From Anisakis pegreffii (lineage: Eukaryota > Nematoda > Chromadorea > Rhabditida > Anisakidae), in assembly GCA_035041965.1 (NCBI GenBank), contig JAPYMA010003019.1, positions 62,001 through 126,000 of the forward strand: 64,000 bases of DNA, written 5' to 3'. Positions within the stretch are counted from its first letter, which is position 1. Each line of letters begins with the position of its first letter. The notes beneath the pieces were generated by a model, which saw only the letters and a list, made by a program, of their open reading frames with translations, searched no databases and had not been told where the DNA came from. The position numbers and the translations under genes are program-made. Below, piece after piece: positions 1 to 12,100 of this stretch.

Positions 1-148
1 ATAGGTTGCACAGTTGGAAACATGCACTCGGTTGCTCCTTCTTCAATCATCGGAAATTCGTTCATCAAAGAAACAATCGGGATTTCTTCCAAGTTTGAAT
101 TCTGATAATGTAAAAATTCTGGACCGGTATGGCTGGCGCGATAATCGG
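1..148 (-). CDS. Giant repeat gene: partial downstream exon at the window edge
   Basis: On the minus strand a good acceptor (tttcag) ends at 149, and the following 148 nt stay open to the window edge. Read in the phase left by the upstream exon (one nucleotide carried over), it begins ADYRASHTGPEFLHYQ and continues with an acidic stretch (LEEIPIVSLMNEFP). The phase match with the donor at 1568 (AGAG, then gttgtt) is the main evidence that it belongs to this gene. No domain is recognised. The stop codon must lie to the left of this window. Confidence 0.6.
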
Positions 149-3100
149 CTGAAATATCATCCAAACTTAATTCCAAAGGGAAACTAAATCAGCCAAGGGA
201 CCTGAAGTATAAGCAACCAACAGAACCTGACAGCACTCGTATCGGTAATGGAATGAATGAAAACTAAAAATTCGGACGGTACATGTGGTCATATCCAGGT
301 AGTTAAATTGTTTATATGAACGAATAGAAGCTCAATGCTTGCTACACTTCTCATTTGCGCTTTATATCTGTTCACTGAACATGAGCACACGCGCACTAGT
401 GGTGCTAACCCAACAAAAAATTGCTTCGACGATATTCCAATGAAATTGATTTCCGCAGCTTTGAACTTCGGCAGTTACCGGAAAACCAAAATTTTTTAAA
501 ACTGAAATTCGTTCTGCCACAGTCACTACTACTCTACCGCATCGTTGCTCTACGTGGAGATGACAATGTTTAAATTCTAACCAGCTTATTTGTGATTGTC
601 TTCCTGAAATGTATGTGCTGAAGCCCTAAACCATCGGCTATCATAGAGCTTACAAAAATCACACCACATTTCTCCCTCTCGACTAGTGTTCGTCGGGGAG
701 CACCTTTTTGCACGGGGGGGGTCCCCGCGGGGAGTAAATTGGACGAGGGGGTCCCCGCGAAAAAGTCGGGGAGCAAATTGCGCGGGGGAGGTCCCCGCGG
801 GGAGTAAATTGGACGGGGGGGTCCCCGCGAAAAAGTCGGGGAGCAAATTGCGCGGGGGGGACCCCGTCGGGGAATGATCGCTCTCCGTGTTCCCGACGGG
901 AGGACGGGGAGCATTTCAGCTTAATTTTTTAAACAAAATTTCAATTTTGTAAAGATTTTTCTTCTTTTTTAAGTCGTTCTCTTTCAAGTGCACCTTATAC
1001 TCACATTTCAAAACAAAAAAAAAGACAATATTGAAAGTGTTGCGGCCGACTTCCACCATTTTCAGCTAAATGTTCGCGATATTCGGGAAGGTTCGCACTC
1101 CCCGTCCTCCCCGACGGGGAGGACGGGGAGCTCGTCCTCCCCGTCGGGGAGCGAAATTGGACGAGGGGGGTCCCCGCGAAAAAGTCGGGGAGCAAATTGC
1201 GCGGGGGAGGTCCCGCGGGGAGTAAATTGGACGGGGGGGGTCCCCGCAAAAAGTCGGGGAGCAAATTGCGCGGGGGGGAGCGCTCCCCGCGTTCCCCGCC
1301 GGGGTCCCCGACGGGGACCTCGTTCCCCGACGAACACTACTCTCGACTATTTGAGCAATGTGATTATGTGATGTAAATAGCACTTGCAAGTGAATATTAC
1401 TATCGCGATAATGTGAAGCAAATTGTATCCATACATTGAAATGCTGATGGTTACTATTGTTGGATCTGTATATTGAACCTCTGTAGAAGAAGTAATAAAA
1501 GTCATTTATGAACATCATCCATGTCCATCCCCCAAAGAACATGAAAAGTCAGCAAGCGAAAAACAACCTCTAGTGTGTGGATAACCAGATCCGTAATAAG
1601 ACGTTTCATCACGACGTCCGTTGTGAAATCTCCTTGGTGAACCTTCAACCGTCCAACTGTTGGGTCGAGCAGCCCAGTGTTCATAACGCGGTGGTGAAAC
1701 AGGACTTGGCAGATCATACCGTAAGGGATTTCGGTAAGCCTGGAATTGCGTAGTGATTGTTACTCTGCTGGAATAAAAAAATTCAAATCTACGTTTTCTG
1801 CATCACCTAGTTTTAGAACAAATGCGAACATTTTATCGAGCGATCCATATAGGACGGATAGGACATTTGTGTCTTAGGTGATGCTTCGCAATCACATCCA
1901 TATAAACAGATTACTTACTCTTGTTTCGTTGCTAACATAGTGAGCTGTTGGTTGCTGTATACCAGTCATTCCCAAACCGGAAGTTTCTCCGTATCGAGCA
2001 TAAGTCGAATAGCGTGATTGCCTGGATTCACCTCGGATTGCAGCGACTCCAGAATAAGGTCGTGAATAATCGGAATCGAACGTGGTCCATCCCGATCGAC
2101 CGTAAATAGCAACTTCAGGAGGCGGTGGTGGCGGTCGATATTGCCTACGGACAGATGGTATCTCAAACGATTGTCTGGGACGTGGACGTCGACGCTCAAT
2201 TGAAACCTTCTTCGAGTAGGAGACGGAAGTTGTTTCACTCACAGTTGTCCAATGTAAGTGTGCAGTTGGTGAAACACTTCTTGTCGAAATTTGCGTACCA
2301 CGGGCTGGTATATCACGACGTGTTGATCGTGCATATATGCTTTCAGGCTGGAGTGATGTTGCGCGTCTGGCACCTCCCAGCTGCTTTTCTTCCCAGTGTT
2401 CATCAGATGCCACATCAATGCCAATATCAGCCGTCAAGTCGCGCGGTGGCCGTGAATATCGTTCTGTGTGACGTCCAATCCAGTAATCAACTTCACGCGT
2501 TTTCGCATAGTAGTCCGAGAGACGGCTTGGTGCTCCACTGCCCAGCACCGATGTTCGTTCACGGGGTGCAACAGCTTCCTTTCTTACCTGATCTCGCTCG
2601 ACGCGGGTGGCAATGATTGGAGGCCGAACGCTCGGCCGCTGAAGAGGCTCCTTGGCATTAATGGAGACATCGAGGTCGACTTGATGACGTTCTTTTTCTA
2701 GCCTCTTTTGCCGCGCCAGTGCAGCAGCTTCAACGATCTCTCGACATGGCTGTGGTGGTTGCGGTGCCTTCGGCTTCTGAGTGCGTGTTTCCTTCACATC
2801 ATACGAGTAGAACTGTCTTACTGGTGGAAGAGGCTTCTTTATCAATCCACGTTTTGGAATTTCTGGTGGTCTTTCACGAGCTAAGACATGAGGTTTGACT
2901 TCAATAGATGAGACGTCAGTCACCTTACTCACAATCTCTGAAGATGGTGAGCGCGCCTCTATTTGAACTTTAGCAGGTTGGACTGCAAGCACCTCCATTT
3001 TAGGAGGCAATGCCGCAGGCATCACTCCTTCAACAATTCCACTTCCATACACGTTAACATAATGTTGCAATGGGACCTTCTCAACGTCTGACGTACGTCT

Positions 3101-6100
3101 GATGGTGGATAATGGCTCTTCAGATCTTTCCAGTAGCAGACCACTTGCAATCCCGTAACCACCAGCAACTGCTGAAGGAACCTCAGGCAACCTCCCTGAA
3201 GATACCTCAGCAGTCGATCTCTCAATACATTCATCGGAGCGCCCACTATGATAAACATGAACAATTTCAGATAAGTTCAACTTCGGAAGGTCATGCATAC
3301 AGGGCGTAATAAAGTGGGGACCAAGGAAGGGAAGCGACTTGGGATAGTCGGCATAAGAAGCATTCGGAGGAACTATCCCCATAGCAAACAAAGATTGCTT
3401 GAGTTCCTCTTCATGCACTGCCTTCACTGGCACGACCTCATCCGATCGGCCACTGTGATATACGCTGACGTGTTGTTCGAGTGGTTCACCTTCAACTTCA
3501 TGCGCACGATTCGTTGCGTCGACCGGTCCTTCGTACAGTTCTGTTGTTGGATAGTCGACATACGTCTCGCCTCTCTTGAAGATGAGACCGGTGAATTTCG
3601 GTTTCGCCTCAGTGACTGTTGGTAGTTCCTCAGATGGCATTTCTGGCACTTCTTCGAGCACTTTCGTAATCGGTTCATCAGATCGTCCGCTGTGATAAAC
3701 GCTAACAAACGTTCTCAGCGGTTCTCCTTCAACGTCACTGGTACGATTCGTTATCGCAAATGGTCCTTCATATGGCTCCGATGTTGGATAGTCAAGATGT
3801 GCTGGACTCTTTTTGAAGAGGCCAGTTATTCTAGCGCCGATAGCTTGTGCAGCTCCGGTTAGAGCCTCCACAGATGATGGCTCTTCTTCTTCATGCACTG
3901 CCTTCACTGGCACGACCTCATCCGATCGGCCACTGTGATATACGCTGACGTGTTGTTCGAGTGGTTCACCTTCAACTTCATGCGCACGATTCGTTGCGTC
4001 GACCGGTCCTTCGTACAGTTCTGTTGTTGGATAGTCGACATACGTCTCGCCTCTCTTGAAGATGAGACCGGTGAATTTCGGTTTCGCCTCAGTGACTGTT
4101 GGTAGTTCCTCAGATGGCATTTCTGGCACTTCTTCGAGCACTTTCGTAATCGGTTCATCAGATCGTCCGCTGTGATAAACGCTAACAAACGTTCTCAGCG
4201 GTTCTCCTTCAACGTCACTGGTACGATTCGTTATCGCAAATGGTCCTTCATATGGCTCCGATGTTGGATAGTCAAGATGTGCTGGACTCTTTTTGAAGAG
4301 GCCAGTTATTCTAGCGCCGATAGCTTGTGCAGCTCCGGTTAGAGCCTCCACAGATGATGGCTCTTCTTCTTCATGCACTGCCTTCACTGGCACGACCTCA
4401 TCCGATCGGCCACTGTGATATACGCTGACGTGTTGTTCGAGTGGTTCACCTTCAACTTCATGCGCACGATTCGTTGCGTCGACCGGTCCTTCGTACAGTT
4501 CTGTTGTTGGATAGTCGACATACGTCTCGCCTCTCTTGAAGATGAGACCGGTGAATTTCGGTTTCGCCTCAGTGACTGTTGGTAGTTCCTCAGATGGCAT
4601 TTCTGGCACTTCTTCGAGCACTTTCGTAATCGGTTCATCAGATCGTCCGCTGTGATAAACGCTAACAAACGTTCTCAGCGGTTCTCCTTCAACGTCACTG
4701 GTACGATTCGTTATCGCAAATGGTCCTTCATATGGCTCCGATGTTGGATAGTCAAGATGTGCTGGACTCTTTTTGAAGAGGCCAGTTATTCTAGCGCCGA
4801 TAGCTTGTGCAGCTCCGGTTAGAGCCTCCACAGATGATGGCTCTTCTTCTTCATGCACTGCCTTCACTGGCACGACCTCATCCGATCGGCCACTGTGATA
4901 TACGCTGACGTGTTGTTCGAGTGGTTCACCTTCAACTTCATGCGCACGATTCGTTGCGTCGACCGGTCCTTCGTACAGTTCTGTTGTTGGATAGTCGACA
5001 TACGTCTCGCCTCTCTTGAAGATGAGACCGGTGAATTTCGGTTTCGCCTCAGTGACTGTTGGTAGTTCCTCAGATGGCATTTCTGGCACTTCTTCGAGCA
5101 CTTTCGTAATCGGTTCATCAGATCGTCCGCTGTGATAAACGCTAACAAACGTTCTCAGCGGTTCTCCTTCAACGTCACTGGTACGATTCGTTATCGCAAA
5201 TGGTCCTTCATATGGCTCCGATGTTGGATAGTCAAGATGTGCTGGACTCTTTTTGAAGAGGCCAGTTATTCTAGCGCCGATAGCTTGTGCAGCTCCGGTT
5301 AGAGCCTCCACAGATGATGGCTCTTCTTCTTCATGCACTGCCTTCACTGGCACGACCTCATCCGATCGGCCACTGTGATATACGCTGACGTGTTGTTCGA
5401 GTGGTTCACCTTCAACTTCATGCGCACGATTCGTTGCGTCGACCGGTCCTTCGTACAGTTCTGTTGTTGGATAGTCGACATACGTCTCGCCTCTCTTGAA
5501 GATGAGACCGGTGAATTTCGGTTTCGCCTCAGTGACTGTTGGTAGTTCCTCAGATGGCATTTCTGGCACTTCTTCGAGCACTTTCGTAATCGGTTCATCA
5601 GATCGTCCGCTGTGATAAACGCTAACAAACGTTCTCAGCGGTTCTCCTTCAACGTCACTGGTACGATTCGTTATCGCAAATGGTCCTTCATATGGCTCCG
5701 ATGTTGGATAGTCAAGATGTGCTGGACTCTTTTTGAAGAGGCCAGTTATTCTAGCGCCGATAGCTTGTGCAGCTCCGGTTAGAGCCTCCACAGATGATGG
5801 CTCTTCTTCTTCATGCACTGCCTTCACTGGCACGACCTCATCCGATCGGCCACTGTGATATACGCTGACGTGTTGTTCGAGTGGTTCACCTTCAACTTCA
5901 TGCGCACGATTCGTTGCGTCGACCGGTCCTTCGTACAGTTCTGTTGTTGGATAGTCGACATACGTCTCGCCTCTCTTGAAGATGAGACCGGTGAATTTCG
6001 GTTTCGCCTCAGTGACTGTTGGTAGTTCCTCAGATGGCATTTCTGGCACTTCTTCGAGCACTTTCGTAATCGGTTCATCAGATCGTCCGCTGTGATAAAC

Positions 6101-9100
6101 GCTAACAAACGTTCTCAGCGGTTCTCCTTCAACGTCACTGGTACGATTCGTTATCGCAAATGGTCCTTCATATGGCTCCGATGTTGGATAGTCAAGATGT
6201 GCTGGACTCTTTTTGAAGAGGCCAGTTATTCTAGCGCCGATAGCTTGTGCAGCTCCGGTTAGAGCCTCCACAGATGATGGCTCTTCTTCTTCATGCACTG
6301 CCTTCACTGGCACGACCTCATCCGATCGGCCACTGTGATATACGCTGACGTGTTGTTCGAGTGGTTCACCTTCAACTTCATGCGCACGATTCGTTGCGTC
6401 GACCGGTCCTTCGTACAGTTCTGTTGTTGGATAGTCGACATACGTCTCGCCTCTCTTGAAGATGAGACCGGTGAATTTCGGTTTCGCCTCAGTGACTGTT
6501 GGTAGTTCCTCAGATGGCATTTCTGGCACTTCTTCGAGCACTTTCGTAATCGGTTCATCAGATCGTCCGCTGTGATAAACGCTAACAAACGTTCTCAGCG
6601 GTTCTCCTTCAACGTCACTGGTACGATTCGTTATCGCAAATGGTCCTTCATATGGCTCCGATGTTGGATAGTCAAGATGTGCTGGACTCTTTTTGAAGAG
6701 GCCAGTTATTCTAGCGCCGATAGCTTGTGCAGCTCCGGTTAGAGCCTCCACAGATGATGGCTCTTCTTCTTCATGCACTGCCTTCACTGGCACGACCTCA
6801 TCCGATCGGCCACTGTGATATACGCTGACGTGTTGTTCGAGTGGGTTCACCTTCAACCTGACATGCGCACGATTCTGTTGCAGGCCGACCGGTCCTTCGC
6901 ACAGTTCTTGTTGTTGGATAGTCGACATACGTCTCGCCTCTCTTGAAGATGAGACCGGTGAATTTCGGTTTCGCCTCAGTGACTGTTGGTAGTTCCTCAG
7001 ATGGCATTTCTGGCACTTCTTCGAGCACTTTCGTAATCGGTTCATCAGATCGTCCGCTGTGATAAACGCATTTCTGGCACTTCTTCGAGCACTTTCGTAA
7101 TCGGTTCATCAGATCGTCCGCTGTGATAAACGCTAACAAACGTTCTCAGCGGTTCTCCTTCAACGTCACTGGTACGATTCGTTATCGCAAATGGTCCTTC
7201 ATATGGCTCCGATGTTGGATAGTCAAGATGTGCTGGACTCTTTTGAAGAGGCCAGTTATTCTAGCGCCGATAGCTTGTGCAGCTCCGGTTAGAGCCTCCA
7301 CAGATGATGGCTCTTCTTCTTCATGCACTGCCTTCACTGGCACGACCTCATCCGATCGGCCACTGTGATATACGCTGACGTGTTGTTCGAGTGGTTCACC
7401 TTCAACTTCATGCGCACGATTCGTTGCGTCGACCGGTCCTTCGTACAGTTCTGTTGTTGGATAGTCGACATACGTCTCGCCTCTCTTGAAGATGAGACCG
7501 GTGAATTTCGGTTTCGCCTCAGTGACTGTTGGTAGTTCCTCAGATGGCATTTCTGGCACTTCTTCGAGCACTTTCGTAATCGGTTCATCAGATCGTCCGC
7601 TGTGATAAACGCTAACAAACGTTCTCAGCGGTTCTCCTTCAACGTCACTGGTACGATTCGTTATCGCAAATGGTCCTTCATATGGCTCCGATGTTGGATA
7701 GTCAAGATGTGCTGGACTCTTTTTGAAGAGGCCAGTTATTCTAGCGCCGATAGCTTGTGCAGCTCCGGTTAGAGCCTCCACAGATGATGGCTCTTCTTCT
7801 TCATGCACTGCCTTCACTGGCACGACCTCATCCGATCGGCCACTGTGATATACGCTGACGTGTTGTTCGAGTGGTTCACCTTCAACTTCATGCGCACGAT
7901 TCGTTGCGTCGACCGGTCCTTCGTACAGTTACTGCAAATGGTCCTTCATATGGTCTGATGTTGATAATAAGATGTTGACTCTTTTTGAAGGTGAGGCCAG
8001 TTATTCTAGCGCCGATAGCTTGTGCAGCTCCGGTTAGAGCCTCCACAGATGATGGCTCTTCTTCTTCATGCACTGCCTTCACTGGCACGACCTCATCCGA
8101 TCGGCCACTGTGATATACGCTGACGTGTTGTTCGAGTGGTTCACCTTCAACTTCATGCGCACGATTCGTTGCGTCGACCGGTCCTTCGTACAGTTCTGTT
8201 GTTGGATAGTCGACATACGTCTCGCCTCTCTTGAAGATGAGACCGGTGAATTTCGGTTTCGCCTCAGTGACTGTTGGTAGTTCCTCAGATGGCATTTCTG
8301 GCACTTCTTCGAGCACTTTCGTAATCGGTTCATCAGATCGTCCGCTGTGATAAACGCTAACAAACGTTCTCAGCGGTTCTCCTTCAACGTCACTGGTACG
8401 ATTCGTTATCGCAAATGGTCCTTCATATGGCTCCGATGTTGGATAGTCAAGATGTGCTGGACTCTTTTGAAGAGGCCAGTTATTCTAGCGCCGATAGCTT
8501 GTGCAGCTCCGGTTAGAGCCTCCACAGATGATGGCTCTTCTTCTTCATGCACTGCCTTCACTGGCACGACCTCATCCGATCGGCCACTGTGATATACGCT
8601 GACGTGTTGTTCGAGTGGTTCACCTTCAACTTCATGCGCACGATTCGTTGCGTCGACCGGTCCTTCGTACAGTTCTGTTGTTGGATAGTCGACATACGTC
8701 TCGCCTCTCTTGAAGATGAGACCGGTGAATTTCGGTTTCGCCTCAGTGACTGTTGGTAGTTCCTCAGATGGCATTTCTGGCACTTCTTCGAGCACTTTCG
8801 TAATCGGTTCATCAGATCGTCCGCTGTGATAAACGCTAACAAACGTTCTCAGCGGTTCTCCTTCAACGTCACTGGTACGATTCGTTATCGCAAATGGTCC
8901 TTCATATGGCTCCGATGTTGGATAGTCAAGATGTGCTGGACTCTTTTGAAGAGGCCAGTTATTCTAGCGCCGATAGCTTGTGCAGCTCCGGTTAGAGCCT
9001 CCACAGATGATGGCTCTTCTTCTTCATGCACTGCCTTCACTGGCACGACCTCATCCGATCGGCCACTGTGATATACGCTGACGTGTTGTTCGAGTGGTTC

Positions 9101-12100
9101 ACCTTCAACTTCATGCGCACGATTCGTTGCGTCGACCGGTCCTTCGTACAGTTCTGTTGTTGGATAGTCGACATACGTCTCGCCTCTCTTGAAGATGAGA
9201 CCGGTGAATTTCGGTTTCGCCTCAGTGACTGTTGGTAGTTCCTCAGATGGCATTTCTGGCACTTCTTCGAGCACTTTCGTAATCGGTTCATCAGATCGTC
9301 CGCTGTGATAAACGCTAACAAACGTTCTCAGCGGTTCTCCTTCAACGTCACTGGTACGATTCGTTATCGCAAATGGTCCTTCATATGGCTCCGATGTTGG
9401 ATAGTCAAGATGTGCTGGACTCTTTTTGAAGAGGCCAGTTATTCTAGCGCCGATAGCTTGTGCAGCTCCGGTTAGAGCCTCCACAGATGATGGCTCTTCT
9501 TCTTCATGCACTGCCTTCACTGGCACGACCTCATCCGATCGGCCACTGTGATATACGCTGACGTGTTGTTCGAGTGGTTCACCTTCAACTTCATGCGCAC
9601 GATTCGTTGCGTCGACCGGTCCTTCGTACAGTTCTGTTGTTGGATAGTCGACATACGTCTCGCCTCTCTTGAAGATGAGACCGGTGAATTTCGGTTTCGC
9701 CTCAGTGACTGTTGGTAGTTCCTCAGATGGCATTTCTGGCACTTCTTCGAGCACTTTCGTAATCGGTTCATCAGATCGTCCGCTGTGATAAACGCTAACA
9801 AACGTTCTCAGCGGTTCTCCTTCAACGTCACTGGTACGATTCGTTATCGCAAATGGTCCTTCATATGGCTCCGATGTTGGATAGTCAAGATGTGCTGGAC
9901 TCTTTTTGAAGAGGCCAGTTATTCTAGCGCCGATAGCTTGTGCAGCTCCGGATCGGCCACTGTGATATACGCTGACGTGTTGTTCGAGTGGTTCACCTTC
10001 AACTTCATGCGCACGATTCGTTGCGTCGACCGGTCCTTCGTACAGTTCTGTTGTTGGATAGTCGACATACGTCTCGCCTCTCTTGAAGATGAGACCGGTG
10101 AATTTCGGTTTCGCCTCAGTGACTGTTGGTAGTTCCTCAGATGGCATTTCTGGCACTTCTTCGAGCACTTTCGTAATCGGTTCATCAGATCGTCCGCTGT
10201 GATAAACGCTAACAAACGTTCTCAGCGGTTCTCCTTCAACGTCACTGGTACGATTCGTTATCGCAAATGGTCCTTCATATGGCTCCGATGTTGGATAGTC
10301 AAGATGTGCTGGACTCTTTTTGAAGAGGCCAGTTATTCTAGCGCCGATAGCTTGTGCAGCTCCGGTTAGAGCCTCCACAGATGATGGCTCTTCTTCTTCA
10401 TGCACTGCCTTCACTGGCACGACCTCATCCGATCGGCCACTGTGATATACGCTGACGTGTTGTTCGAGTGGTTCACCTTCAACTTCATGCGCACGATTCG
10501 TTGCGTCGACCGGTCCTTCGTACAGTTCTGTTGTTGGATAGTCGACATACGTCTCGCCTCTCTTGAAGATGAGACCGGTGAATTTCGGTTTCGCCTCAGT
10601 GACTGTTGGTAGTTCCTCAGATGGCATTTCTGGCACTTCTTCGAGCACTTTCGTAATCGGTTCATCAGATCGTCCGCTGTGATAAACGCTAACAAACGTT
10701 CTCAGCGGTTCTCCTTCAACGTCACTGGTACGATTCGTTATCGCAAATGGTCCTTCATATGGCTCCGATGTTGGATAGTCAAGATGTGCTGGACTCTTTT
10801 GAAGAGGCCAGTTATTCTAGCGCCGATAGCTTGTGCAGCTCCGGTTAGAGCCTCCACAGATGATGGCTCTTCTTCTTCATGCACTGCCTTCACTGGCACG
10901 ACCTCATCCGATCGGCCACTGTGATATACGCTGACGTGTTGTTCGAGTGGTTCACCTTCAACTTCATGCGCACGATTCGTTGCGTCGACCGGTCCTTCGT
11001 ACAGTTCTGTTGTTGGATAGTCGACATACGTCTCGCCTCTCTTGAAGATGAGACCGGTGAATTTCGGTTTCGCCTCAGTGACTGTTGGTAGTTCCTCAGA
11101 TGGCATTTCTGGCACTTCTTCGAGCACTTTCGTAATCGGTTCATCAGATCGTCCGCTGTGATAAACGCTAACAAACGTTCTCAGCGGTTCTCCTTCAACG
11201 TCACTGGTACGATTCGTTATCGCAAATGGTCCTTCATATGGCTCCGATGTTGGATAGTCAAGATGTGCTGGACTCTTTTTGAAGAGGCCAGTTATTCTAG
11301 CGCCGATAGCTTGTGCAGCTCCGGTTAGAGCCTCCACAGATGATGGCTCTTCTTCTTCATGCACTGCCTTCACTGGCACGACCTCATCCGATCGGCCACT
11401 GTGATATACGCTGACGTGTTGTTCGAGTGGTTCACCTTCAACTTCATGCGCACGATTCGTTGCGTCGACCGGTCCTTCGTACAGTTCTGTTGTTGGATAG
11501 TCGACATACGTCTCGCCTCTCTTGAAGATGAGACCGGTGAATTTCGGTTTCGCCTCAGTGACTGTTGGTAGTTCCTCAGATGGCATTTCTGGCACTTCTT
11601 CGAGCACTTTCGTAATCGGTTCATCAGATCGTCCGCTGTGATAAACGCTAACAAACGTTCTCAGCGGTTCTCCTTCAACGTCACTGGTACGATTCGTTAT
11701 CGCAAATGGTCCTTCATATGGCTCCGATGTTGGATAGTCAAGATGTGCTGGACTCTTTTTGAAGAGGCCAGTTATTCTAGCGCCGATAGCTTGTGCAGCT
11801 CCGGTTAGAGCCTCCACAGATGATGGCTCTTCTTCTTCATGCACTGCCTTCACTGGCACGACCTCATCCGATCGGCCACTGTGATATACGCTGACGTGTT
11901 GTTCGAGTGGTTCACCTTCAACTTCATGCGCACGATTCGTTGCGTCGACCGGTCCTTCGTACAGTTCTGTTGTTGGATAGTCGACATACGTCTCGCCTCT
12001 CTTGAAGATGAGACCGGTGAATTTCGGTTTCGCCTCAGTGACTGTTGGTAGTTCCTCAGATGGCATTTCTGGCACTTCTTCGAGCACTTTCGTAATCGGT

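Noticed and set aside
570..1542. Several ORFs of 60-158 codons on both strands with Pro/Gly/Arg-rich text
   Set aside because: They follow the GC-rich simple repeats of the foldback element, which stay open in several frames. They lie in an intron and overlap each other on both strands.
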